Assembly (NCBI RefSeq): GCF_015706575.1
Contig: NW_024037074.1
Location: forward strand, 29,811,334 to 29,875,333
Direction: 5' to 3'
DNA: 64,000 nt
DNA from: Patiria miniata
Taxonomy: Eukaryota > Echinodermata > Asteroidea > Valvatida > Asterinidae
Part shown: positions 23,841 through 35,692 of the stretch, in pieces
How the letters are laid out: each line of letters begins with the position of its first letter
How positions within the stretch are numbered: position 1 is the first letter of the stretch
Notes under the pieces: model-generated
Told to the model about the DNA's origin: nothing
Databases searched by the model: none
What the model saw: the letters and a program-made list of their open reading frames with translations, nothing else
Program-made: the position numbers and the translations under genes

Positions 23841-25889
23841 CACACAAATGAGGACATGAGGTTCAAGGAGAGTATCCTACAAATGTATGTTGTAATTGCC
23901 ACAGACCGTGGTAGAGCTGTTGTACTGAACACCCACAGGACAGTGACATTAATTGTACAACATAATGTGTGTGGTATTTACTATATCATCAATATCATGT
24001 CGTATTATACAGTGTTATTCTATATCAAACAAATTACCACTCCGGCGATGCAATTGGAGGATCGTGCACATACATTTGACACATAAGGCTGAATAAAAAA
24101 AAATGTTTCTCGTTCTGGTTTTTGAAAAAAAAAAGAGGAAGATGGGCTTTTTATTTGTTGTTTATATTTTTTCAAGATGGTCGCCATTTAAAAATGTCCT
24201 GCATCCGTTGGTGTTACCACTGTTCAAAGACACTTTTAAAATAAAAAAACAAGTTGGACAAGAGAACTGAACATATTTACAGTGTCATTTAGAGTTGAAT
24301 ATTGGTCTACAGTGAACAGTTTAGATACAAGTATTTATTTTCCGATGAATTTGTGGACTTTTTGGGTGTTTTTTACTGCATATTTTAAAAATAAGAAATA
24401 ATACAAAAATCCAGGCGGCCTCCAAAAAGGAAGCTTGCGTGGATAAGAAACTTTTTTTTTTTTTTTTTTACTTCGCCTAATTTGTCAAAATACCCATCTG
24501 TATATTTGCATATGCAAACTTAAAAAAATATGATAGTTATGCTAGCTACCACATAAAAACACCAAAGGAAAAGAGATTACCATCCAATACGTACACAATG
24601 TACTTTAACTCAAATAAGAACTCACCGACATAAAACATACATTTACAAATATTGCCCCAATACGTACTTAACAGTACATGTACATAAAGCCCATGCATAC
24701 TTACATGTATATTGCAGGGTACACTACAACCACATGTGTAACCTTACCGCCCTGTGCAGTGCGTGACCCGTATATGACCCATGCGTGAATCCATATACAC
24801 AGTGAATTAACCATGCAGGGGTCACGTTCACAGGCAAGGTCACCCACACAGCTCCCCAAATGAGTGTGTGGGAAGTTTGAAAACCAGTACAGTTTGAATC
24901 ACAGCACTACCAGCAGCATATTTGTATGATATAAGTGCCTCACTTCTGCCTGTAAGCAAAGATCAATTGCCAGTATGTGTTGCTGTGAGCTTGAACACAC
25001 TATAGTAGGATAGGCATGTTAATGTTTCTGGATGATGAATACTGGACCGAGTGGATCGAGTCATGCTGAATGGATCTTGCAGTGCGCCTGTCTAAAAACA
25101 GTACTGTTAATGTACCGGACAGTCTGAATGTTGATGTCTCTACTCTCTAGCATGTCTAGCTAGTGCCAATGTAGGAATTTGTTTCAAAGACATTTACGTG
25201 GATCAGTTAGGGATTTCCAACACAACTTCATAGAATCAAGTGGGGTCGCAAAACTCTACAATTTGTCATTGACATTATATAAAACTCGGGCCAGTTTGCA
25301 TTATTACTATACGTACATGCATCCACGCATATTCAACATGGAAGCTTTTTTGAAAAATCCCATGCTCTTTATAAACCGTGTCACATGACTTGATGACAAA
25401 TCTGTATTTGTTCAGCGCATCTTCATATATCTGCCTTATCAAAAGTATAAACTGCTCGTGCTCTTTATGTCAAATTGGAAAACTGTCTTCAAGTGATTTG
25501 ACTGTGAATTTAAACTCATTACTTTATATATCAAGTATGGAACTTGGATGAATTTCAAGGATCCCGTTCAATCGGATCCAATGGAATCCCATCAAGCGAT
25601 TACAACAAAAACATTGATACCACAAGATGCATTATCAAATATACATTACCACTGTGCAGGAACAGGTACTGCAGGAACAGGTACAGCAGGAACTAACAAA
25701 GGAAAATTACCCCCGGCAACATTGCCACAAAACATTATACCATTGTCACTTTACCACAGGAACATTTACCACAGGACATTTACCACAGGAACAATAACAA
25801 CGTACAGAACGTACCACAGGAATAATAACAAATGTGACGCAGGAAATTACCATAGGAACATATTACCACAGTAACTTACCACACACAAA

Positions 25890-26030
25890 TACCACAGGAA
25901 TGTTACCACAGGAATGTTACCACAGGAATGTTACCACAGGAATGTTACCACAGGAATGTTACCACAGAAATGTTACCACAGGAATGTTACCACAGGAATG
26001 TTACCACAGGAATGTTACCGCAGGAACAGT
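25890..26030. repeat. 14-bp minisatellite in the right foldback arm
   Basis: About nine to ten head-to-tail copies of TTACCACAGGAATG, with single-base variants (ACAGAAATG, ACCGCAGGAA). The three overlapping open frames are products of the 14-bp period. Confidence 0.85.
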
Positions 26031-27460
26031 GCTGTGGTAAATGTCCCCCAAAACAACAAGAACTTTCCTGTGGTAATGTCCTGTGGTATTTTTTTGTGGT
26101 AATACCACAGGACATTTTCGTAATGGAAACTTCAACAGGTTTATAGGTTTTAAGGACCTTCCTGAAGATATTACGAAATTATGTTGCTTATACAAACGAA
26201 ATGCAACAAAAGTAAATGATCCTATGTTTCTCGAATTCATTGGCTTCAATTTGCTTGAATTTGTGGTTGTGAGAATCAGAATGAGCTTACAATTTCTGCA
26301 ATAATAACGGAAATTGATCTCATACCAAGGAAGAAGTGGCGAAAATATTACAGGTGGCATTCAAGTTAACAGTCGTTACAAAAAGAACTATTTAACCGGT
26401 TGGGAAATTAGAACACCGGATTGGCTATTAGCATCAGCCACCATCTGTTTCTCAACAAAGTATGTCCCAGAAAACATTTTAGATTTACTGCACAATAATT
26501 TAGTGTTCATATACATGCATGAAGCCAAATGGCCTTATTCACGACTTGGCCATTTGTGTCGAGTTCCCTGAATGTATTGTATTAATTGTTAACTGTTGAA
26601 TGGGATGACGCCAGACTTTTTATGCAGGCATAATGCAGCCTTATTTTACTATCAGTTTTTTTTTTTTTATCTGGCTTTACACATTAAGGAACGTTAAATT
26701 ACAAGTTTGAAATTATTCACTGAAGCAGAATGGACTTAATTAGTAATTAACTTGCTTTCATTTCTCTACACAAGTTCCAGAAATCAAGATTTTACCTCAC
26801 TCTCAATACAATATGGCCGCCTCGTTTTACCACTATCGGTGTTTCAAAAAATATTCAACAGAATCTTAATACATGTAGTGGCATGTTGAGTGGAACCCTT
26901 TACATGTAAACATCACTAAATTCATCCCAGATCTTCTGTTTCGAATTTTTAAGGCTGAGAGCAGAGCATGCAGCAGGGCCGAATAATGTCTACAAATATC
27001 AACTCTATGCATGATCAGAAATGAATCCAGTTAGTTAAAGCAATTTGAACTATAATGAAGCAGTTTGCATGATCATCCGGTCCGTTCATATTTGCGCCTT
27101 CTAATAGTGAAACCATAGAGCGTTGGTTTCCGACTAGCCACATGGTTATTATCAATGTTTGAATGTAATTATAAATCATTGACAGAAATGGCGCGGATCC
27201 AATATTAGCGCGCTTGCTTGGCTGTTAGCATTCGTGTATCAGTAGTCACGCAATATCAGTTTGAATTGAAGTTTTGTTCAGAAAAATCGTGTTTTTCAGT
27301 ACTCAAACAAGTACAGTTAAAGAAGGGGAAATTTCAAAACGATAATCAATAATCTTCAGAATCTAAATTTCACGCTGATTGGAACACTATGTGCAACTGA
27401 AAGGCAAAAAAAACCCAACAATTTCTGAAAAAAAACCAAACAATTGTTTCAAACACTCAC

Positions 27461-27535
27461 CAAGCAAATCTCGTTCTTGCAATATAGCAGTTCGCTCGGG
27501 TTGTCGTCTGAGGGTGAAGAGGTGCTGCCCGTCTT
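27461..27535 (-). other. C1q-2 non-coding leader exon 1
   Basis: 3' end set by CGAGATTTGCTTG|GTGAGT on the minus strand. The 5' end is estimated from the TATA box 27561-27570. The exon is nearly the same as that of C1q-3, with a few inserted bases near 27482, and differs more from those of C1q-1 and C1q-4. Confidence 0.68.
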
Positions 27536-27960
27536 GTGGGGGGTGAAGAGGCCGCTCGTGGCTTAAATAGTGCCTTAGATTTCCCGAGCAGTGACTGGAC
27601 CGGTTTGTGATTGGCCCCTGCTCGCTGTCACTCATACATCACCGACTCGCTTCATGTTAATGCGACGGAAGTGATGTCAATGTGGTTGATGCTATACAGT
27701 CAGAATCAAAACTTGTGTCACCGACACTGAAATAGCCGCATCTTATTGGTGGATATGGATGTCGGTGACACGTACATCTAAAACACACGATTTGTGATTG
27801 ACACATACAACCTGTCAATCAGAAACCACTCACTGGTGATCACCGACTTGTTGGGTGATTTACTTTGATTGGTGGATTGAAAATTGACGTACATTGGCCG
27901 TGATTCATTAAATGTGCAGTTGGCACTTCAGTCCATTGAATTGTGTCGATTTATGTAGGC
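27536..27960 (-). promoter_or_regulatory. C1q-2 promoter
   Basis: TATA box CTATTTAAGC (27561-27570, minus strand). CCAAT boxes are seen as ATTGG near 27609, 27746 and 27870; GTGATTGACAC lies near 27795 and a CRE-like TTGACGTAC near 27885. It aligns closely with 42763-43190. Confidence 0.72.
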
Positions 27961-29572
27961 ATGTATGAGGAAATAAATCGTAGTCAAGACGGCGGCCAAA
28001 GTAGGATTTAACTTAATTCCGAGAACACCTGGGTGCATAATATGGATGCACTTAACTCAAATGAAACGTATTATTATTTAAGAGAGCATTTTGTTCCAGT
28101 CAGGATCTCAAATAAGAGAACAAGGGAAGAGGAGAGGGGCTAAGGTCTTCCACTGGCAGGGGGGAGGCAGTGAGGCGGGAAGGGGGAGGGGGAAGCAGTG
28201 AGGTGGGAAGGGGGAGAAGAGGGAAGGGCAAGGGAGTGAAAGGGGCAAGGGGGTGAAAGGGGCAAGGGGAAGGGGGCGGCCCATGTACCCCGTGTCTATA
28301 GTCGTGCCATGGGTAAGGCATTGCTATTTAGTATTGGGGATATTAAAGACTAAGATACATTACATACAAGTTGGAAGAAAGTTAAGTGAACTTCTATGAA
28401 CTTTGCTGTCAGCCTTGTATTATATTTTAGCAGCCTTGTATTGTTGGACGTGCGTTTTTAGAATTGTGTAAAACCCAGTCCGAATGAGCATTCCCAGAAA
28501 TGCAGGACTGTATGAAGTGCTATGATGGACCTACAAAGCACAATTAATTAGCTAAACTAATGACACAGTTCAACAATAGAACGCAAAATAAATTAAGATA
28601 AATATCCCTCCATATAAACAAGATAGGCATGTTTTGCATGACCAGATTTCCTGTGTTTGTTATTTAATGACTTTAGCCTTGGTGATATCCGGACAAATTA
28701 ATCACACCAGAAGGTGTCATTCTGTTTGTTTAATCATCTCGACATCTAATAATCTCTTAAGCAATGGCGAAGCGCCGATATAAGTGGGGTTGCGGTCGTT
28801 GGAGACCACAAGCCCTTCCCCAACCTCCCAAACCCGGTGAAAAAAAGCCACTGATGTGTTTAGGGGCTTAACATAAATGGCCATGTTCCGAAGCCGGAGA
28901 CAAAGCCTAAACTTACAAAACGCCCGAAGTTAAATTAAGGCCTACTGTAGTAAGGTGTTTCCCAAACTGCGGCTTCGTTCCGTTTTCTGCTTCAGGCATG
29001 CGGTTTTGCAATTGAGCTGCAGCTGTATATATGGAATGAAGCCGGGACTTGGAAAACCCCGCAAGTCACTTTCTCGGCGTGTGCATTATAGTCTCCGATC
29101 AAAACGCCTTGCTGTTTCGCCTCTCGGTCATATACCGGTGAGAGTCAGGTTGACCTTGTGAAACGGCTACAGTTAGGCCATTATTTTGACCAGCAGAGTT
29201 AATTCCTTGTTATCTTTTGGGGAACTGTCAACTTGGAAGTGGTGAAGATCTGGGGATGCAGAAGATGTTGAGTGGAAATGGACGTTACGTAGCTATTGAG
29301 GGCATTGCTCTAGAATATATGTACATGTTGTAGCATACACGCGTGCGTTGATTGTTAATACTTTAAAAAAAAAAATGTTGATGAAATACATAAACAAATT
29401 GAAACTTAAACTCTTGTAATGCAAACATAAACAAAACAATTTGTTTATTGCTGTCAGATAAGAGAAACAGTCAATAAATACGGTAATGTATTAAATAGGC
29501 AATACTAAATGTGAATATGAGAGGTGCAGAGAATTAAATGTTAATAGTCAATGACGAGAATATAGAATAATA
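27961..29572. other. conserved upstream block of C1q-2, no gene
   Basis: Collinear with 43190-44790 and, more distantly, 7901-9420. It contains the polypurine tract listed separately. The palindrome relic at its right end is listed as a mobile element. No coding gene seen. Confidence 0.55.
28108..28282 (+). repeat. polypurine tract
   Basis: About 175 bp almost wholly A and G on the plus strand, rich in AAGGGG and GGGAAG and interrupted by short breaks. It lies about 550 bp upstream of the TATA box. The equivalent in the C1q-3 unit is 43340-43495. Confidence 0.7.
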
Positions 29573-29701
29573 AGGAAATAAATGTGTGCTTGAGAAGTGT
29601 TAAACACTATGTTTAAGACTGATTGGAGTCTGGAATGCTGATATTTACCCAAGGCGAAGCAGAGGGCAATTATCAGCATTTCAGACTCCAACCAGTCTTA
29701 A

Positions 29702-30084
29702 CCCCATGGGCCCGGGAAGCGGTCATGGCCGCGGCCGCTAATCCTCATTAGAATGCAGTTGCCAGCTGTGGTATGCCGTGGCACACGGCTACTGGGTAGT
29801 TCCACAGCTGCTGCTTTTGTGCAGTCCCGCTACCACACAAAGGCTGTGCAGGCCACTTGCTCTATGTGGGGTACACGGCTACTGGGTAGTTCCACAGCTG
29901 CTGCTTTTGTGCAGTCCCGCTACCACACAAAGGCTGTGCAGGCCACTTGCTCTATGTGGGGTACACGGCTACTGGGTAGTTCCACAGCTGCTGCTTTTGT
30001 GCAGTCCCGCTACCACACAAAGGCTGTGCAGGCCACTTGCTCTATGTGTGGAGGAATGTCCCCATTATAACCCGTGCTTAAGGG
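29702..30084. mobile_element. piggyBac-like MITE, 383 bp
   Basis: Flanked by TTAA on both sides (29698-29701 and 30085-30088); the C1q-3 unit has a single TTAA at the same place (about 45235). The ends begin CCC and end GGG with an imperfect inverted CGGG-containing part, as in piggyBac elements. Most of the interior is a 90-bp tandem repeat. GC content is well above that of the surroundings. No transposase. Confidence 0.78.
29779..30050. repeat. 90-bp tandem repeat, three copies
   Basis: Three copies of a 90-bp unit start near 29781, 29871 and 29961 (GCACACGGCT, then GTACACGGCT twice). Copies two and three look identical. Because 90 is divisible by three, two frames stay open; I read them as accidental. 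Confidence 0.88.
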
Positions 30085-30179
30085 TTAAACATGGTGTTTA
30101 ATACCGACCTAGCACATATTTATTCCCATTCATAAATAACCTTTCGGTCAAAAAAATGAAAACTTTTCGGTTCAAAAGT

Positions 30180-30600
30180 CAAAACTCGTTTTTCCACAGG
30201 CGGGCTCGAGTAGGCCTATGGCTTTTTCACTTAATTCTGTCCCACACGAGGGGGCCAGTTTGTCTGTCGATTCTACACCGGTGTCCTTTTGCAACACCCC
30301 GGTGTAAGATATTTTTGGTCTTCCTCCCCTCCTGTATCCGTGGGTTGGTTTCCAGAGAATGACTTTGTGTGCCTCCAGCTGCAAGTGCTGGTAACAGTGG
30401 CCTGCTAACTGCACCCGACCGGCTGCGATTTTGTCTCCGACTCGTAAGAGTTAGAGTCCATGTTTCGCATCCACACAGTAGCACTGATCGATGGCTGCTC
30501 GATAAGTGTTTGAAATCGGAGTTGCTGTCTTCACCTGCCCGGAGCAAACTGGTTTTAAGGCGCAAGAAACCTGCCTTCAGACCTCAAGCCCTCATTTCTA
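30180..30600 (-). mobile_element. LINE fragment, RT C-terminal region, copy 1
   Basis: On the minus strand one frame reads SVLLCGCETWTLT and, after a frame change, a second reads QLAGHCYQHLQLEAHKVI, then GRPKISYTGVLQKDTG. These resemble the regions downstream of the reverse transcriptase core in non-LTR retrotransposons (YGCETW, then AGH and GRP motifs). The catalytic core is missing, and the sequence between the two motifs is much shortened. A matching copy lies at 45330-45765, so the insertion predates the unit duplication. Confidence 0.65.
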
Positions 30601-31978
30601 AACGGGGACCGGCAAGTGAAGCCGGGCAGTAGATGTTTGAATTAGGAGAGGCTATTTGAGACGTTGATCATAATTATGGGACATTTCATGGAAGAGGAGT
30701 GGCTCAATCCTCCTCACCGCCCCGATCATCCTAGGACATTTAGACCCCATTATTTAGTAGCTCAGAGATCCATTTTCTCACCTCTTTCATCTGCAGCGTT
30801 GTGCACTAATCACGATTGCTAAACTGCTGTGCTACCCTGTCGCAAATTGTGAGTGTTCTCCTGGAAATATTTAGCAAATAACCTCCTTAGGGTACCCCAG
30901 TTAATAGGCCAAAGATCCGTCCGCTGAGCTCATGAATAAAAGTTACACATTTAAATTATTCTATTTGAGAGCCATTGCATTAGTGGATTTAAGATTATGA
31001 CATTGCACCTCTGGTCTGGATTTTGGGCTTCCGATTCTGAGCATTTTGGATGCAATTGGGTCCAAAAGTGGCGCTATTTAGCGATGTTGTGGATGGATTT
31101 TTTTAAATGGTTACTCTTCCAGTTTGGGAAATATAACTCGTTTGAGTGGGGGGGGGTTCCTCTGGAGGGAAACTAAAACTGATTATATAGACAACCAAAA
31201 CCGTTTGTTTTTATAGGGGACGTGAGCTCGCCCCCCTCTCCTTTCTTCAACACCAACCTACCCTTAGCCCTTACCCTACCCCAGCTTTCCCGAAACTGCT
31301 GTCCCAAAACTGAACAACCATCAATCTCCAACATCTTCCTTCATCTTAAATTTCATCCACCCTCGCCCCTCACCCGACCCTCAAACCCCACCCATCGCCA
31401 ACCCAAATTCAAACGAAATAAATTTAAAAAAAATCAAAACATACGAAACATTCCAAAGTCAATTACTTCAGTCTGCAATAAATTTAATATCAAAGCAATT
31501 ATGATTACAGTTAATTACAGTTTTAACATAAGAATTTGGAAGAAATTGCTGACGAGAGTCAGACAGGTTGTGTGCCAAAACGACAAAATATGATTCCTAT
31601 TGGAGAATAAATCAAAACGATTTTGTGCTTTAAATTGCCTGTGAAATCGATTGACTTCTTCCAAACAAAAGGTTTTGTTTGCAAAAGTGTTTGAAACACT
31701 TGAAATAGTAAAAAAAAGTGTAACAGTAGGATCGGAGTTTAAATTACGGCAGGTAGTTTATTAAATCATTAAAAGCTAGATTTTTGAATAATACTAAGTT
31801 ACTTTTTCTAAGTAGTTATATTCGATACATATGACATCAAGATTACTTCGTGGTGTAAACACTTTTCTTACAACCAGTTTGTGTATTGTAACTGACAAGC
31901 GCTACATTTTATTACGTGATAGTGTCGTATTTTTCCAACAAATATATTGGCGTAAAAACATAAACGGGTATTGGATAA
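30601..31978. other. unit DNA upstream of C1q-2, no gene
   Basis: Collinear with 45765-47130. The cytosine-rich segment at 31225-31400 matches four other places in the array. The 123-aa frame from 31222 runs through that low-complexity part and is not open in the partner unit. Confidence 0.55.
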
Positions 31979-32524
31979 GGCAAACAAAAATGTCTCCGGT
32001 TTCTGGTATGCGCGCTCGTCGCCGTAGCCATGCGCGTCGGCAAAATGAATTTTTTTTTTAATGAAAGATGATGTCTCAAAACCGCCAAACTCACTGGTTT
32101 GACTGGAATCCTGCTGCTAAACAATTTTAACGTGTTTTTAGATTGGGTTATGGTCGAGAATAAGCTTTATGTGGCCTCTCTTGACTCCCATATAATTTGC
32201 ACTAGTTTAGTCGGGCACCATTTGCAGTCATCAGCCGACATTTGAAGCAAAAAAGAAGATGTCTCAAAACCGCCAAACTCACTGGTTTTACTGGAATCCT
32301 TCTGCTGCACAATTTTAACGTGTTTAAGATTGGGTTATGGTCGAGATTAAGCTTTATGTGGCCTCTCTGGACTCCCATATAATTTGCACTAGTTTATTCG
32401 GGCACCATTTGCAGTCATCAGCCGACATTTGAAGCAAAAAAGTCAGGTAAAAAAAAAAGCCGCGTCGCCGCACCACTTTATGGGCAAGCTTTATACCAGA
32501 AACCGGAGACTTTTTTTTTTGGCC
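31979..32524. mobile_element. Harbinger-like MITE, 546 bp
   Basis: Ends GGC...GCC with an inverted stretch GTCTCCGGTTTCTGGTAT at the left and its exact complement at the right. A 3-bp duplication TAA lies at 31976-31978 and 32525-32527; the C1q-3 unit has one TAA at the empty site near 47130. TWA duplications with GGCC-type ends are typical of PIF/Harbinger. A 188-bp internal segment is duplicated (from 32071 and 32259). Confidence 0.8.
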
Positions 32525-33980
32525 TAAGATTTAAACTCTCAAAGTCAATTTGGCCTAACTTTAATTCCAAAACCACATACTAAAACATCTGAATTCCAAT
32601 TAAAATTGTTGAGGCAAAACATAAAGTGTACAGTGAAATCTCGATAAGTCAAACTCTGATTACTTAAAACAAATGTTAAGTCAAGCAAAGAATCCATTCC
32701 CTTCAGTAGTATAACAATACTATACATAGTTGTTTAACTCAAAAATCTGCTGAAGTCAAATTGTGTTCCTGTTCCTTTGAGGTTTGACTATTAGGGCATT
32801 TAAGAATTTTTCTGAGACCCTTTTAGTGCAATTCAAATGCAATCTCGTTTTAAAAAGAACATTTTGAAGATTAATAAATGATTTTGGGGCGAGTCAACTA
32901 TGTTTTTCCCCGGAAACACACCTTTTCAAGTGTTTTTGGACTTACTTTAGGAAAATTAATGTTTAACGTCTGAAGACAAGCTTCTGATGGCAAAATGCTG
33001 GCATTGTTAGCACAAGTGGATCCAGAGGCCGTGATCCTACAACAAAACTTTAAAACCAAAAGAATAAGCAATCCCACCGCTCCCGCACCGTCCGCACTGT
33101 TATAATGCGTATTTGTCGCATTGTGCTTCATGACATTATTAAGTGTAATCAGTGTGGTTGTATTTTGACGAAGAAATGTTCAAAATTGCATTGTTTAATT
33201 TCCCCTTTTTAGATTTTATTTGATGTTCTTTAACTTGTCTGTTGCCTTAATATATCTCAGAGGTGATTTTGAATTTATTTATATCAAAATTATAGATACA
33301 CGTGTGTTGAGTTATAAACGCGGAGTAATTGGGTAGACACGTTTTTCATTGGATATTGCCCAGTTTAGTTCTAGTTGTGAATAGATTAATGTAGAAACAG
33401 AACAAGATTCACGAAATTTAGCTTTTCTTCAGAAGAACAATTTGGATAATTTATTTAAAACTGCAACAACAACTACTGCTTTGTAACACCTTTCACATGA
33501 TTCATTTGAACATTCACATGATTCTTTGAACGGTAAACGTTTATGTAAACCCATTCATTAGATTCAACGCAGTTAATTATCCAACACCAATTAGTAAAGA
33601 TGCGTGTCCCTTCGTAAAAACAAATATCCACGTTTCCTACATTCAGGCCCTTTCTGTTCAACGTGATTTTCCACAGGCAAGAGGCGCGCGTATTACACGC
33701 GCAACTGATAATGTAATAAAGATGTGTGGCTCTTCGTCAAAACGAAAATCTCACTTCACCTGCTTTTGTTTTGTACGCATTCAAGGGGCACCTACGTCCG
33801 TGTCTCTACGTGATAAAACACAACATGCACGAATTAAGATGCCCGCCCCTTGCATTATTAATGTAATTAAGCAATTAATGTTGTTTTGCTTACAGAAGCA
33901 TGTCAAAATGGTTTAAGGTACGATGCTTTAAAGCGAAGTAGTAAACAAAACTCGAAATCGAAAATTGTCATTTTTTACAT
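32525..33980. other. unit DNA upstream of C1q-2, no gene
   Basis: Matches about 47131-48690. TGGCTCTTCGT-like and CCTTCGTAAAAA motifs recur near 33605 and 33727. The segment 32900-33120 resembles 47490-47720. No gene recognised. Confidence 0.5.
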
Positions 33981-34592
33981 GAGTGGCTCTTCGTAAAAAC
34001 GGGGACAAAATCACATGTATTTATACGCACACATTACTTCCGGTTTGATGACATCATCAGAAAAAAATGTGCAAGCTGAATATTGATTTAGTTAAGAGAA
34101 GTTACATTTTTCGTCACCGTTTTCACGAAGGGGCGAATTTCATGAAAATCGTCTGTTTTTCGAAATTTGTTTTTTTTCTTCCGGTGAAAATGAATAAATG
34201 TATCAATATTAACAACCTGGTAAGGCTATACTTTCAAAAAATTAATTAAAATCGTAATTAATTAATTAACGAATGGGCGAATTTGCCAAAAGTGCCGTTT
34301 TGCGTTTTAACAAAGGGGCGAATTTCCGCACTCACTCTAAAAATACATTTTCAGTAAATAAATACATTGTAATACATTGGCGCGTATATCACGAAGGGGC
34401 GAATTCCATGCGCGTGCAATGAAACGATTTCACGGAGGGGCGAATTTCAAGTCGCATGCGCAGTGTGGCAGAATCTGCGCGTACTGTACAAAAAAATGCA
34501 CTGTACAAAAAAATGCACTAGTTACTGTAACGTTTTCACAAAGGGGCGAATTTGCTAATTGTTTTTTGTTTGGGTTTTGACGAACAGCCACT
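33981..34592. repeat. possible MITE with repeated GGGGCGAATTT motif
   Basis: The left end reads GTGGCTCTTCGTAAAAACG and the right end is the near complement (TTTTGACGAACAGCCAC). Between them are six spaced copies of a motif near TTCACGAAGGGGCGAATTT: 34120-34140, 34271-34287, 34308-34328, 34389-34407, 34428-34450 and 34532-34555. ACTGTACAAAAAAATGC is also doubled (about 34485-34518). The C1q-4 flank keeps the left end (48702) but lacks the motif series. Confidence 0.5.
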
Positions 34593-35062
34593 TCTCTTAA
34601 GTGATTAATTCTGCAATCACCTATTACCTAACATATAACTTCTGGTTAAATGACGTCACAGCATTTTGGCAGCCGAAACCAAAATTTGTACCGGAAGTCG
34701 TTATTCGTGCTACGAACACAATCATGGACACGGATCACATAATGGATTGGAATTTAAAAAAAAATTGAAAATAGATTTCAAAGTCTCTCTACAATAACTT
34801 CCGGTCGGATTTTGAAACCTCGCAAAGTCAGTTGCGATTGTTCCAAAAACATCTAGGGACGTTTTTATAATTATGTTCAATTCTCAATGCACTTCCGGTA
34901 ACACCGGAAGTAAATACCAAGCGATTGAATGTGTTCGGGAATGAGAAATGCTTTTTAAGGCATCATCTACATCCACAGGAAAAAAAATGAACAAGGTACA
35001 CTATTCAGCATATCAGTTCAAAAGAATAACGATTTAGTTCAAAACTATTTTGTCCAATTTTA
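34593..35062. other. third shared block, second copy
   Basis: Corresponds to 16801-17378 and 48890-49482, with the ETS-site hairpin at 34891-34911. No gene seen. Confidence 0.5.
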
Positions 35063-35192
35063 ACGGCCACTCCCGGCTGGAAGAGACCCCGTGGCCGTCC
35101 CAGATCATCTTGGTTGGAGCAACTCGGACGGCCTATGACTGCATGTGGAATGAGGCTGTAGGACGCGGGCACAGGAGATCGGCGCGACGGAC
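35063..35192 (+). mobile_element. LINE 3'-end remnant, copy 2, cut by the gap
   Basis: Same sequence as 17379-17557, with the PRGRP-coding part and then WNEAVGRGHRRSARR in another frame, because seven bases are missing between the two parts. It runs into the N gap. Confidence 0.5.
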
Positions 35193-35692
35193 NNNNNNNN
35201 NNNNNNNNNNNNNNNNNNNNNNNNNNNNNNNNNNNNNNNNNNNNNNNNNNNNNNNNNNNNNNNNNNNNNNNNNNNNNNNNNNNNNNNNNNNNNNNNNNNN
35301 NNNNNNNNNNNNNNNNNNNNNNNNNNNNNNNNNNNNNNNNNNNNNNNNNNNNNNNNNNNNNNNNNNNNNNNNNNNNNNNNNNNNNNNNNNNNNNNNNNNN
35401 NNNNNNNNNNNNNNNNNNNNNNNNNNNNNNNNNNNNNNNNNNNNNNNNNNNNNNNNNNNNNNNNNNNNNNNNNNNNNNNNNNNNNNNNNNNNNNNNNNNN
35501 NNNNNNNNNNNNNNNNNNNNNNNNNNNNNNNNNNNNNNNNNNNNNNNNNNNNNNNNNNNNNNNNNNNNNNNNNNNNNNNNNNNNNNNNNNNNNNNNNNNN
35601 NNNNNNNNNNNNNNNNNNNNNNNNNNNNNNNNNNNNNNNNNNNNNNNNNNNNNNNNNNNNNNNNNNNNNNNNNNNNNNNNNNNNNNNNNNNN
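35193..35692. other. assembly gap, 500 N
   Basis: Exactly 500 N, which usually marks a gap of unknown size. LINE sequence flanks it on both sides in opposite orientations. Open frames that cross it are artefacts. Confidence 0.99.

Larger units (their letters stand above)
23390..26123. mobile_element. foldback transposon, 2734 bp, non-autonomous
   Basis: The ends are a perfect 23-bp inverted repeat (23390-23412 and 26101-26123; outer bases TTACGAAAATGTCCTGTGG). Inside them lie arms built from short repeats around CCTGTGGTA on the left (to about 23960) and TACCACAGGA on the right (from about 25620). The middle has no transposase frame. The C1q-3 intron has an uninterrupted site near 41335-41345. 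Flanks TTGAACCC and TGGAAACT may be a decayed 8-bp target duplication. The organisation matches foldback elements, of which the TU elements of sea urchins are a known type. Confidence 0.82.
22787..27460 (-). other. intron 1 of C1q-2
   Basis: Collinear with intron 1 of C1q-3 (40752-42690) except for one 2.73-kb foldback element (23390-26123). Outside that insertion it carries the intronic repeat at about 26330-26470 and the segment at 26530-26830 shared with 13282-13560. No gene seen. Confidence 0.65.
29573..30125. mobile_element. foldback MITE split by a piggyBac-like MITE
   Basis: Palindromic element with arms of about 75 bp: the left arm reads GGAAATAAATGTGTGC then GTTTAAGACTGATTGGAG, and the right arm is its complement ending in TTTATTCCC. 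The hairpin centre is near 29655. The right arm is split at TTAA by the 383-bp insertion 29702-30084. The same palindrome is at 44791-45290. Confidence 0.75.

Noticed and set aside
23405-26146. Several short frames rich in CYHRN- or YHTNYHR-type repeats
   Set aside because: Translations of the foldback arm repeats in different frames.
29702-29745. Polylinker-like run with NcoI, ApaI, SmaI and NotI sites, suggesting vector contamination
   Set aside because: It is the end of an element flanked by TTAA with an empty site in the partner unit, so it is genomic.
29753-30101. Two overlapping frames of 105 and 107 aa
   Set aside because: They follow the 90-bp tandem repeat, whose length is a multiple of three; no codon-level sign of selection and no known domain.
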